DNA of 23,916 bases, taken from the NCBI GenBank assembly GCA_025351035.1, contig JANXWT010000295.1, forward strand, positions 1 to 23,916. The letters are read 5' to 3'. Source of the DNA: Opitutia bacterium. GTDB taxonomy: Bacteria; Verrucomicrobiota; Verrucomicrobiia; Opitutales; Opitutaceae. Shown here one piece after another: positions 7,077-14,755 of this stretch. The translations under genes and the position numbers were made by a program. Under the pieces are notes generated by a model that saw only the letters and a list, made by a program, of their open reading frames with translations, did not search any database and was not told where the DNA came from. How positions within the stretch are numbered: the stretch's first letter is position 1; each line of letters opens with the position of its first letter.

Positions 7077-7086
7077 AGCGCTATGA
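7073..7086. promoter_or_regulatory. 14-bp perfect palindrome over the start codon of the Tll0287-like gene
   Basis: TCATAGCGCTATGA is its own reverse complement and covers the ATG at 7074-7076. It lies in the only gap (67 bases) between the RND permease and the redox/rhodanese genes. It could be an internal operator, an RNA-level structure masking the start, or chance. Confidence 0.3.
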
Positions 7087-7143
7087 TACACCCGGATTCC
7101 GGGAAAGTCATCAAGGCGAAGAAATGGCAACAAATGCGCAGGG

Positions 7144-7674
7144 TTAGCGCACCAGCCCGGTGGCCTCCCGGCGCCAGAAGACCATGAAGTAGAGCACAGG
7201 CACGGCGAAACGGCTGATGAGCAACGAGGCGACCTCGCCCGCCATCAGCGATAGCGCCAGCCCTTGGAAGATCGGGTCGTTGAGAATCACCGACGCGCCG
7301 ATGATGACGGCAAGTGCGGTGAGCAGCATCGGCCGGAAACGCACGGCGCCGGCCTCGATCACCGCGCGGTCGAGCGGCAGGCCTTGCGTGCGGCGCAGCT
7401 CGATGAAGTCGACAAGGATGATTGAATTGCGGACGATGATGCCGGCGCCGGCCATGAAACCGATCATCGAAGTGGCGGTGAAAAACGCGCCGATGCCGGC
7501 GTGCGCCGGCAGAATGCCGATCAGTGAGAGCGGGATGACGATCATGATGATGAACGGCGTCACGTAGTTCTTAAACCAGCCGACCATGAGCATGTAGATC
7601 AAGATGCACACGGCGGCAAAGGCTAGGCCGAGGTCGCGGAACACCTCAATCGTCACGTGCCATTCGCCGTCCAT
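7144..7674 (-). CDS. RND efflux permease, C-terminal part separated by a frameshift
   Basis: The 176 residues continue the RND permease whose first 934 residues are encoded at 7653-10469. The segment DGEWHVTIEVFRDLGLAFAA followed by five hydrophobic stretches corresponds to the last membrane domain of RND pumps (helices 8-12), including the AGAGIIVRNSIILVDFIE segment that mirrors helix 4. An ATG at 7674 overlaps the upstream frame by 22 bases, but it falls inside a family-conserved IKWDGE-like stretch, so an independent start is unlikely. Restoring one G near 7670-7673 joins both parts into one product of about 1109 residues, the normal length. The stop is TAA at 7144-7146. Confidence 0.85.
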   Translation of the reverse strand: MDGEWHVTIEVFRDLGLAFAAVCILIYMLMVGWFKNYVTPFIIMIVIPLSLIGILPAHAGIGAFFTATSMIGFMAGAGIIVRNSIILVDFIELRRTQGLPLDRAVIEAGAVRFRPMLLTALAVIIGASVILNDPIFQGLALSLMAGEVASLLISRFAVPVLYFMVFWRREATGLVR

Positions 7675-10469
7675 TTGATCGTGGGCTCCAGTTCGTTGTC
7701 GGGCTGCGTGGCGTTGTAAAGCGCGACGCGCGGCTGTGTGCCACCGAACGCGCGGCCGTCGAGCTGCGTGAGTTCACGGTTCATGGCGAAGATGGCGTAA
7801 GCAGGACTGGCGACGGCACCCGCGACATCGCCGGTGACGTAGATAACGGGACGAAGATTCTTGCGGTAGAGATTTCGTTCACCGGGGAGCCGTTCGAGCG
7901 AGACGAGTTCGCTGAGCGGCACGAGCGGGCGCTCGCCGGCGCGCACGATGTCGTCGTGGTCAGAGCGCACCTGCAGCGCGAGCAAATCCTCGGCGCGGCT
8001 GCGCATGGGGCGCGGGAGTTCCAGCACGATGTCGACATCCTCGCGGTCGGCGGGTTGGTGTAACAGGTCGACGCGCGCGCCGCTGACGGCGGTGCGGATG
8101 GTGCGCGCAATGGTGTCCTCGCTGATGCCGTGCAGCGCGGCCTTGGTGCGGTCGATGCGCAGACGGACGGTCGGTTGCTGCTCCTCGACATACCAGTCGA
8201 TGTCCACGACGCCGGCGGTGCGCTCGAAGATTTTCTTCACCTGCGTGGCGAGCGCGAGTCGCGAGTCTTCACCCGGGCCGTAGATCTCGGCGACGAGAGT
8301 CTGCAGCACCGGCGGGCCGGGCGGCACCTCGGCGACGGCGAGCGCCGCACCGTATTTCGCGGCGATGGCGGTGAGGCGCGGACGGACGCGCACCGCGATG
8401 TCGTGGCTCTGCGCGGAACGCTCGTCGGCCGGGAGCAAGTTGACTTGGATATCGGCGACGTTCGCGCCGCGGCGGAGAAAGTAGTGGCGGACGAGGCCGT
8501 TGAAATTGAAGGGCGACGCGACGCCGACGTAGATCTGGTAGTCGCGCACCTCGGGCTCGGTGCGCACGGAGGCGGCGAGTTCGCGCGCGACGCGGGCGGT
8601 TTCCTCGAGCGATGCGCCCTCGGGCAGATTAAGGATGAGCTGAAACTCCGACTTGTTGTCGAAGGGCAGCATCTTGATCTTTACGGCGCCGAGCGGCACG
8701 AGCGACAGCGCCGCGAGTAACAACCCGGCGACGCCGCCGAGAAACGACCAGCGCCAGCGCGGGTGAGCGATCATCGGTTCCATGACGTAGTGGTAGATTC
8801 GCGTGAAGAAAGTATCGGGGGCCCGGTCGTGCAGGTCGGCGTCGTGCGCGGCGGAGAGGCGCCCCGCGTGCCGGCCGAGGACGCGCAGGGCGGCCCACGG
8901 CGTGACGGTGAAGGCGACGACGAGCGAGAAGAGCATGGCGGCACTCGCACCGACGGGGATGGGGCGCATGTAGGGCCCCATCAGTCCACCGACGAAGGCC
9001 ATCGGCAGCACGGCAGCAATCACGGCCCACGTCGCGAGCACCGTGGGATTGCCGACTTCGCTGACGGCGACGACGGCGATGTCGTGCAAACTTTGTCCGC
9101 GCGAGGACGGCAGGCGCAGGTGCCGCACAATGTTTTCCACGACGACAATGGCGTCGTCTACGAGGATGCCGATGGAGAAAATCAGCGCGAAGAGCGTGAT
9201 GCGATTGAGCGTGTAGCCGTAGAGATAGAAAACGAGCAGCGTGAGGCCGAGCGTCACGGGGATGGCGAGCAGCACGACGAGCGATTCGCGCCAGCCGAGA
9301 AAAAGCAGGATGAGCAGCGCGACGCCGAAGACGGCGAGGCCCATGTGCAGGAGAAGTTTATTGGATTTCTCACTCGCGGTCGCGCCGTAATCGCGGGAGA
9401 CGGCGATGCTCACGTCGGCCGGCAGCAGCACGCCGCGGAGCGTGGCGACGGTTTGCATGACGTCGTGCACGACGGTGACAGCGTTGGCACCAGGGCGTTT
9501 GGCGATGCTGAGGGTGACGGCGGCTTCTTCTTCGGTTTGTAGGGCCGGACCCTGTGTCCGTGCCGTAGCTTTCGGTGCGTCGACAAGCGACAGTCCGACA
9601 CTAACGCCCACTCCGTGCAGCACGTAGTCGATGGGCTCGGAGGGGCCGTCGGCGATCGCGGCGACGTCACGCAGGTAGATGGGGCTGTTTTGGAAAAGGC
9701 CGAGGACGACGGAACCGGCGTCGGCGGCATCGCGGAGAAAGTCGCCGGTCTCGATGAGGATTTCGCGATTAGCCGAAGGCAGTGCGCCGCTCTGCGTGCG
9801 GGCGTTGGCGGCGCGGATGGCGTGGGCCACGTCGTCGAGCGTGAGTTGCCGCGAGGCGAGCCGCGCTGGATCAACCTGCACGCGCAGCTGACGGCGCGTG
9901 CCGCCGATGAGCGTGGTCTCGGCGACATCGGGCAGCGCCTTGATGGCGTCATCGAGTTGCGCGGCGAGGCGGCGCAGCGTGAGGTGGTCGTGAGTGGCGC
10001 TGTGCAACGTGAGCGTGAGCACGGGGACATCGTCGATCGTGCGCGGCTTGATGAGCGGAGCGCTGACGCCCGGCGGGATGCGGTTGTAGTTGGCCTGCAA
10101 CTTCTGGTTGAGACGGACGAGGCTTTGTTCGAGATCAGCGCCGACTTTGAAGCGCACGATGACGAGTGAATTGCCCGGGCTCGAAGTGGAGTAGAGGTAT
10201 TCGACGCCCGGAATTTCCCAGAGCAACTTCTCCATCGGACGGGTGACGCGGTTTTCAACTTCGTGCGCGGTGGCACCCGGCATGGCGACGAGCACGTCGA
10301 TCAACGGCACCTTGATCTGGGGTTCTTCCTCGCGCGGCAGCATCAACACGGCGAAGAGGCCGAGCAGCAGCGATGCGATGACCGCGAGCGGCGTCAGCTG
10401 CGAGTCGGTGAAGAACGCGGCGAGGCGGGCGGCCAGACCGCATGGCGAGGGCGAGGCAGGTTCGCTCAT
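7653..10469 (-). CDS. RND-family efflux permease (HAE1-like), main part; frameshifted near the C-terminus
   Basis: RND permeases are trimeric inner-membrane proton antiporters that move substrates from the periplasm or membrane through an adaptor and an outer-membrane channel. The 938 residues show the first helix (about 22-45), the large porter loop, helices 2-6, the GILVDDAIVVVENIV segment of helix 4 with the paired proton-relay aspartates D438-D439, a second transmembrane start and a second porter loop. The REEEPQI and IDDVPVLTLTL segments match a branch often named only as efflux RND permease. The frame breaks after IKW (near 7670), and the last membrane domain continues in the next frame at 7144-7674. 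Residues 301-314 look like an in-frame repeat insertion. The start ATG overlaps the TGA of the adaptor gene (ATGA), so the two are translationally coupled. No outer-membrane channel gene lies nearby. Substrate unknown; gene context suggests a sulfur compound. Confidence 0.9.
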   Translation of the reverse strand: MSEPASPSPCGLAARLAAFFTDSQLTPLAVIASLLLGLFAVLMLPREEEPQIKVPLIDVLVAMPGATAHEVENRVTRPMEKLLWEIPGVEYLYSTSSPGNSLVIVRFKVGADLEQSLVRLNQKLQANYNRIPPGVSAPLIKPRTIDDVPVLTLTLHSATHDHLTLRRLAAQLDDAIKALPDVAETTLIGGTRRQLRVQVDPARLASRQLTLDDVAHAIRAANARTQSGALPSANREILIETGDFLRDAADAGSVVLGLFQNSPIYLRDVAAIADGPSEPIDYVLHGVGVSVGLSLVDAPKATARTQGPALQTEEEAAVTLSIAKRPGANAVTVVHDVMQTVATLRGVLLPADVSIAVSRDYGATASEKSNKLLLHMGLAVFGVALLILLFLGWRESLVVLLAIPVTLGLTLLVFYLYGYTLNRITLFALIFSIGILVDDAIVVVENIVRHLRLPSSRGQSLHDIAVVAVSEVGNPTVLATWAVIAAVLPMAFVGGLMGPYMRPIPVGASAAMLFSLVVAFTVTPWAALRVLGRHAGRLSAAHDADLHDRAPDTFFTRIYHYVMEPMIAHPRWRWSFLGGVAGLLLAALSLVPLGAVKIKMLPFDNKSEFQLILNLPEGASLEETARVARELAASVRTEPEVRDYQIYVGVASPFNFNGLVRHYFLRRGANVADIQVNLLPADERSAQSHDIAVRVRPRLTAIAAKYGAALAVAEVPPGPPVLQTLVAEIYGPGEDSRLALATQVKKIFERTAGVVDIDWYVEEQQPTVRLRIDRTKAALHGISEDTIARTIRTAVSGARVDLLHQPADREDVDIVLELPRPMRSRAEDLLALQVRSDHDDIVRAGERPLVPLSELVSLERLPGERNLYRKNLRPVIYVTGDVAGAVASPAYAIFAMNRELTQLDGRAFGGTQPRVALYNATQPDNELEPTIKWTANGT
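9528..9569 (-). repeat. GGCCCTACAAA-type repeat inside the RND permease gene
   Basis: On the coding strand CGGAC-ACAGG-GTCCG forms a small hairpin directly followed by GCCCTACAAA, matching the intergenic repeats at 5449-5456 and 5964-5981. It encodes ATARTQGPALQTEE (residues 301-314) between the first porter loop and the AAVTLSIAKRPGANA segment, where relatives usually have no such stretch. Confidence 0.5.
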
Positions 10470-11482
10470 GGCAGGACGGTCACGGCGGCACCGTCGCGCA
10501 GGGCGGCGGGTGGCGCGAGCACAACGCGTTCGCCTGGATTGACGCCACTGAGAATCTCGACGCGACCTGCGGTTTCGCGGCCGGTTTTGACAAGGCGCAG
10601 CACGGCGTGATTTTGTTCGACGACAAAAACGCGTTCCATCTGCCCGAAGCGGGTGACGGCCGACATCGGCGCGAACGGGGCGTCGGCAACGCCCGCGGGC
10701 ACGAGCAGGCGCACAAACTGGCCGGAGCGCGCGAGGCCGGCGGGCAGCGCGACTTTGACGAGCAGTGAGCGACTAACGGCATCGGCCGCGGAGGAGAGCT
10801 CCTCGATCTTTCCGGTGACGGGCGCGGCGGAATCCTCGACAACGACAGGCAGTGCATCGCCGATGTGCAGTGCGCTGGCGAGTTTCTCCGGTAGGTTGCC
10901 TTCGGCGCGGAGGTGCTGGTTGGATTCGAGCACGAGGAGGGGCAGGCCGGGCGTAGCGAGATCGCCGGGCAGTGCGTGTTTCTCGGTGACGACGCCGTCG
11001 AAGGGCGCACGCACCGTCGAGTAGGCGAGCATCGCCTCGGCTTCGGCGAGAGCGCCTTGGGCGAAACGCAGACGGTCGTCGGCGTCGCGCGAAGACTCGG
11101 AGGCGCTGACGCCTTTGGCGACGAGGGTGCGTTCACGTTCGGCAGCGCGGGCGGCTTCCGCGGACTGCGCCTGCGCTTGGCGGACACGAGCCTCGGCCTC
11201 GGGGGCCGAGAGTTGGACGAGGACCTCGCCGGCCTTGACCGGTTGCCCGAGGCCCCAGTGAAAAGCGGCGATCGTGCCGGTAAGCCGGGCCGCAATCACC
11301 GCGCGTTCGGCTGGCCGGACGGTGGCCGGCACTTCGATGACGAGAGGGAGGCGTTCTGCGGTGACGATGGCGGTGCGCACAGGAAGCGCGGGACCGGCGG
11401 TGACGGTCGCCGTGGGTTCCTGGCGCGCGCAGGCGGCGAGCAGGAGCGTGAAAAGACCAAGCGTTGAGAGCTGAGAGCGCAT
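10466..11482 (-). CDS. RND efflux periplasmic adaptor (HlyD/MFP family) lipoprotein
   Basis: The 338-residue product begins at the ATG at 11482 with a lipoprotein signal ending in LLLAAC, so the mature protein starts at lipidated C18 on the inner membrane facing the periplasm. Membrane-fusion proteins of this family bridge the RND permease and an outer-membrane channel. Visible parts are the first lipoyl half (VIAARLTGTIAAFHWGLGQP, about 67-86), an Ala/Glu/Arg-rich coiled-coil hairpin (about 95-150), the second lipoyl half (STVRAPFDGVVTEKHALPGD), and beta-barrel and membrane-proximal domains ending with GVNPGERVVL. The stop TGA overlaps the permease ATG, and the start lies 5 bases after the DUF2892 gene. 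This tight packing makes the three genes one transcript. Confidence 0.92.
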   Translation of the reverse strand: MRSQLSTLGLFTLLLAACARQEPTATVTAGPALPVRTAIVTAERLPLVIEVPATVRPAERAVIAARLTGTIAAFHWGLGQPVKAGEVLVQLSAPEAEARVRQAQAQSAEAARAAERERTLVAKGVSASESSRDADDRLRFAQGALAEAEAMLAYSTVRAPFDGVVTEKHALPGDLATPGLPLLVLESNQHLRAEGNLPEKLASALHIGDALPVVVEDSAAPVTGKIEELSSAADAVSRSLLVKVALPAGLARSGQFVRLLVPAGVADAPFAPMSAVTRFGQMERVFVVEQNHAVLRLVKTGRETAGRVEILSGVNPGERVVLAPPAALRDGAAVTVLP

Positions 11483-11487
11483 GGCGA

Positions 11488-11709
11488 TCAACGATGGCCG
11501 CCCCAATGAATAACACCGTCGGCGTCGAGCCAACCGAGCTTGGTGAGGAGGATGGTGGGCGGACAAAAACCCGTGAAGACGGACTGGATGAGGTTGGCGC
11601 CGGCGAATGCTGGTAGCAACAGCCACCAGTGATTGACGAAAAAGCCGAGCGCCGTGCCGGTCAGGACGACCGTGCCGGCCAGCAGGCGGATGAAGGATTC
11701 GATTTTCAT
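11488..11709 (-). CDS. DUF2892 membrane protein (YgaP-like transmembrane domain)
   Basis: The 73-residue protein has two hydrophobic segments (about 8-24 and 28-44) and the GFCPPTILLTKLG signature with C49. This is the DUF2892 domain, which in E. coli YgaP forms the membrane part fused to a rhodanese. Here it is a separate small inner-membrane protein and the rhodaneses are encoded further down the same run. The start is the ATG at 11709. It is the first gene of the minus-strand operon and is divergent from the ArsR repressor, the same pairing logic as E. coli ygaV (ArsR) with ygaP. Molecular role of the domain is unsettled; it may anchor or channel sulfur-handling proteins. Confidence 0.85.
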   Translation of the reverse strand: MKIESFIRLLAGTVVLTGTALGFFVNHWWLLLPAFAGANLIQSVFTGFCPPTILLTKLGWLDADGVIHWGGHR

Positions 11710-11728
11710 GGGCGGTGGATTTTAGATG

Positions 11729-11746
11729 AGCATAAACGCATATGCT
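11729..11746. promoter_or_regulatory. Candidate ArsR operator between the ArsR and DUF2892 genes
   Basis: AGCATA and TATGCT form a perfect 6-6-6 inverted repeat around AACGCA in an AT-rich gap. ArsR/SmtB repressors typically bind such ATA-spacer-TAT dyads. On the minus strand a TTGCAA (11745-11750) followed after 18-19 bases by an AT-rich TCTAAA could be the promoter of the DUF2892 operon, placing the dyad between -35 and -10. The promoter assignment is weak. Confidence 0.55.
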
Positions 11747-11780
11747 TGCAACGGCGTCAAGGACACGCTCTGTGGACGCC

Positions 11781-12116
11781 ATGTCCAGACACGCCCTCCT
11801 GCCCGACCAAGCCCTCGAACTCGTCGCCCGGCGCTTCGCCGTGCTGGCGGAGCCGATGCGGCTGCGCCTGCTCCAGGCGTTGTTCGCCGGCGAGAAAAAC
11901 GTTACCGATCTCGTGGCGGCGACCGACGGCACGCAGGCGAACATCTCGCGCCATCTGCAAACGCTGACAGCCGCGCACATTCTCAGCCGGCGCAAGGAGG
12001 GTTGGCAGGTGTTTTACCGGATTTCCGACCCGACGATTCCGAAACTTTGCGAGTTGATGTGCGGCAGCCTCGAGAAACAACTGGCCAAGCAGGCCGGCCA
12101 TTTCGACCGGAAGTGA
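11781..12116 (+). CDS. ArsR/SmtB-family repressor, probably thiol-responsive
   Basis: The ArsR family binds DNA as a dimer and leaves it when a metal or a reactive sulfur species binds. From the ATG at 11781 the product has 111 residues with a winged helix: RFAVLAEPMRLRLLQALF, then the recognition region TQANISRHLQTLTAAHIL (51-68), then the wing RRKEGWQVFYRI. An upstream ATG at 11742 is in frame but lies inside the presumed operator, so 11781 is preferred. Cysteines occur only in the C-terminal helix, C90 and C94 (LCELMC). The BigR/SqrR/YgaV sulfide sensors use one cysteine early and one late; the early one is missing here. Metal-site motifs ELCVCDL (ArsR) and the DxH pair (SmtB) are also not seen. 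Divergence from the DUF2892 operon argues for control of that operon. Confidence 0.88.
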   Translation: MSRHALLPDQALELVARRFAVLAEPMRLRLLQALFAGEKNVTDLVAATDGTQANISRHLQTLTAAHILSRRKEGWQVFYRISDPTIPKLCELMCGSLEKQLAKQAGHFDRK

Positions 12117-12147
12117 CTCTGGGTCCGGTGAGCGGGCGGAGCCGCGA

Positions 12148-12906
12148 TCAGAGCGAACCGCTCGCGGCCTCGGCGATCTTGTCGTCAATCTCCTCGTTCG
12201 AGAAGACCTGTTGGACATCATCGTCATCGTCGAGCGACTCGTGGAGATGGAGAAGATTTTTCGCCAAGCCGAGATCGGCGACGGGCACGAGAGCCGTGGG
12301 GATGTAAGCGATCTCGGCCGACTCGGTTTTCAAGCCGGCCTTTTCAAGGGCGTGCAGCACCTTGTCGAAAACGTGCAGATCACAGCGCAGTTCGTAGCCC
12401 TGCTCGGTCGTGATGACGTCGTCAGCGCCGGCGTCGAGCGCGACCTCCACCAGGCGGTCCTCGGAACAAGCGCTCTTGGCGACGAGAAACTGGCCGGCGT
12501 GGAGAAACTGGAACGATACCGCGCCGGTCGACGCGAGATTGCCACCCCAGCGCGCAAAGATGGAGCGCACGATCTGCGCGGCTCGTTGTTTGTTGTCGGT
12601 TGTGCATTTCACCACGAAGGCGACGCCACCCGGGCCGTAACCCTCGTAGGTGATCTCCTCGAACACGACGCCCGGCAATTCGCCGGTGCCTTTTTTGACG
12701 GCGCGGTCGACATTCTCTACTGGCATATTGGCCTCGCGGGCCTTGAGGAGGAGAGTGCGGAGGCGGGCGTTGCCGTCGGGGGAACCGCCGCCGGCCCTAG
12801 CCGCCATGGCGATCTCACGGGAGAGGCGGGAAAAAATCTTGCCGCGGCGCGAATCGGTGACCGCTTTCGCGCGCTTAACCTTGGACCATTTGTTGTGGCC
12901 GGCCAT
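12148..12906 (-). CDS. yebC: YebC/PmpR family protein
   Basis: The 252-residue product has the family N-terminus MAGHNKWSKVKRAKAVTDSR and the ARAGGGSPDGNARLRTLLLKAREANMP region, followed by KKGTGELPGVVFEEITYEGYGPGG, all standard for YebC. The family was long described as transcription regulators; more recent work links some members to translation through proline-rich stretches. The protein is cytoplasmic. The C-terminus is slightly extended by an acidic run (SLDDDDDVQQVF). It follows yidC on the same strand with a 79-base gap holding a strong hairpin, so it may be only partly co-transcribed with the rpmH-yidC unit. It converges on the ArsR gene. Confidence 0.96.
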   Translation of the reverse strand: MAGHNKWSKVKRAKAVTDSRRGKIFSRLSREIAMAARAGGGSPDGNARLRTLLLKAREANMPVENVDRAVKKGTGELPGVVFEEITYEGYGPGGVAFVVKCTTDNKQRAAQIVRSIFARWGGNLASTGAVSFQFLHAGQFLVAKSACSEDRLVEVALDAGADDVITTEQGYELRCDLHVFDKVLHALEKAGLKTESAEIAYIPTALVPVADLGLAKNLLHLHESLDDDDDVQQVFSNEEIDDKIAEAASGSL

Positions 12907-12957
12907 CGAGGCAGTGGAGAGTTGATGATTGAGAGTGGAGAGACCGAACCAAAGCAG

Positions 12958-12981
12958 GGGGCGGCTAAGGATAACCGCCCC
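12958..12981 (-). terminator. GC-rich hairpin just after yidC
   Basis: GGGGCGG and CCGCCCC are perfect 7-base arms around a 10-base loop, beginning 4 bases after the yidC stop on the minus strand. There is no T-run after it, so termination would be weak or need Rho; it may instead be a dispersed repeat or a stabilising 3' structure. Confidence 0.4.
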
Positions 12982-12985
12982 TCCC

Positions 12986-14755
12986 TTACTTTTTCTTTTT
13001 CGGCGTGACGTTTTTCATACCGTCCGGACCGGGGCCCGGGGGCAGCTCGGGTTCGGGCAGGCGGTTGATGATGAGCTGTTGGCCGATGGTGAAGACGTTG
13101 CCGACAAAAGAATACAGCGCGAGGGCGCACGAGAAGTTGTAGCAGATGAAAGTGAAAATCCAGGGCATGACTTTCATCATCGTGGCCTGCGCATTGTCGG
13201 TGGTCGGTGTCGGCGTGAGCCGCATCTGGAGAATCATGGTGGCGCCCATGAGCAGCGGCATGATGTTCAGCGGCAGACCCATGAGGTGCGCGACGGTGTC
13301 GGGCGCGGAGAGGTCGGGCGCCCAGAGGAACGGAGCAAAGCGGAGCTCGGACGCGCTCTGCAGCATCGAGAAGAAGCCGATGAAAAATGGAATCGTGATG
13401 AGGATCGGGATGCAGCCGCCGAGAGGGTTCACCTTGTTCTCCTTGTAGAGTTTCATCATCGCTTCATTGGCCTTGGCGGGGCTGTCCTTGTGTTTCTCGC
13501 GGAGCGCGCTGACGAGCGGCATGAGTTTCTGCATGCGCTTGGAGGAGCGCGAGGCGGCGATGGTGAAAGGCACGAAGACGGTCTTCAGAATCAGCGTCGT
13601 GACGACGATGGCCCAGCCCCAGTTGGGGATGAATTTGTGGACCCACGTCATCAGGGTCAGCAGCATCTTCGAGAAGAACCCGAAGAAGCGGCCGAACTCC
13701 ATCACAAGATCTTCGTTGTGGGCAAAGTGATCGGTGTCGGCGAGGCGGCTGTATTCCTTCGGACCGGCGTAGTAGGTGCCGGCCCAGGTGGACGACGCGC
13801 CGGCCGCGAGCGACTTGAGGTCGACGATCATGTAGCCGGTGACGCCGTAGGCGCGCTTATTGTCGGGCGCGGCGGCCGGGTCGAGTTTCACGCGTTCAAC
13901 ACGCACGCCGGTGCCCAACTGATCGGGGGTGAAGATCGCGGCGAAGAACTGGTTTTTCACCGCCGCCCATTGCACGGCGACGGTTTTCTCGATGAAGGGC
14001 AGGTCGGCTTTGGAGCCGATGCCGAAGTTGGTGAGAAAGCCGCCGCCTTCGAGTTCGCCGCGCTTGATGTAGGCGGCGCTGCTGCCGTCGTAATACGCGA
14101 CGTTAAGATAGAGGCCGAAATCCTGATCGCTGATCGGCGCGGCGGTGCCGAGGCTGAGGGCGGCGCGCGGGAGCGGCAGCATCTTGTCGGAGAGATTGCG
14201 GAAGGTGGTCTCCGCGCGGATCTGGTAGGGATCTCCGGTCGCCGCGCTCTTCAGTGAATAGCGGCGGGTGACTTCGAGGCGGTTGTCGACGACGGCGCGG
14301 TAGACGATTTCCGAGGAAGACTGCGAGACGGGTTCGTAACGGGCGTTCAGGTCGAGGCCGGGGAAATCGGCGAAACTCAGCGCGGGCGCGGCATGCACGG
14401 CGTTGAGCGTGTAGAGTGCGGGCTCGCCTTTGACGGCCGTGTGTTTCTTCAGGCCAACACTGTCGATGGCACCGCCGAGATCGGTGAACTTGGCGACGAT
14501 GTAGTCATTGGAGAGCTCGACGAAATTCGCGGTGCCGCCGGCGGGCGCGGCGGTGGCGGAGAGCGTGGCGTTGCCCGGCGAATGCGCGGGGCCGGCTGCC
14601 GGAGCCTCGTTCCTGGCGAGCGGGTTGCCGGTGGTGCCTGAGCTGGTGACAACCGGGGCGGGCGGCGGTTGCGGGGCGTAGCGGGCGCTAAGATAAAAAC
14701 TGACCATGGCGGCCAGCAACAGCAGCACGCCGATGACGGTATTCTTTTTGTCCAT
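12986..14755 (-). CDS. yidC: Membrane protein insertase YidC
   Basis: YidC inserts and folds inner-membrane proteins, alone or with SecYEG. The 589 residues follow the Gram-negative layout: first helix at 6-24 (NTVIGVLLLLAAMVSFYL), a Pro/Ala/Thr linker, a large periplasmic beta-sandwich (about 75-345), then five C-terminal helices beginning near MLLTLMTWVHKFIPNWGWAI. The cytoplasmic loop after helix 2 carries SSKRMQKLMPLVSALREKHK, which includes the conserved basic client-contact region. The tail ends in KKKK, as in YidC proteins that bind ribosomes. The start is the ATG at 14755; its first base overlaps the TAA of the restored yidD frame (TAATG), implying coupled translation. Confidence 0.97.
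   Translation of the reverse strand: MDKKNTVIGVLLLLAAMVSFYLSARYAPQPPPAPVVTSSGTTGNPLARNEAPAAGPAHSPGNATLSATAAPAGGTANFVELSNDYIVAKFTDLGGAIDSVGLKKHTAVKGEPALYTLNAVHAAPALSFADFPGLDLNARYEPVSQSSSEIVYRAVVDNRLEVTRRYSLKSAATGDPYQIRAETTFRNLSDKMLPLPRAALSLGTAAPISDQDFGLYLNVAYYDGSSAAYIKRGELEGGGFLTNFGIGSKADLPFIEKTVAVQWAAVKNQFFAAIFTPDQLGTGVRVERVKLDPAAAPDNKRAYGVTGYMIVDLKSLAAGASSTWAGTYYAGPKEYSRLADTDHFAHNEDLVMEFGRFFGFFSKMLLTLMTWVHKFIPNWGWAIVVTTLILKTVFVPFTIAASRSSKRMQKLMPLVSALREKHKDSPAKANEAMMKLYKENKVNPLGGCIPILITIPFFIGFFSMLQSASELRFAPFLWAPDLSAPDTVAHLMGLPLNIMPLLMGATMILQMRLTPTPTTDNAQATMMKVMPWIFTFICYNFSCALALYSFVGNVFTIGQQLIINRLPEPELPPGPGPDGMKNVTPKKKK

Noticed and set aside
7653..7674. Programmed frameshift or a true two-gene split in the RND permease
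   Set aside because: No slippery heptamer is present, and the alternative ATG lies within a conserved stretch. A simple one-base deletion explains it better.
12929..14257. Long plus-strand open frame (442 codons) opposite yidC
   Set aside because: The opposite strand is unmistakable YidC; the translation is Gly/Arg/Glu/His-rich without a fold signature.
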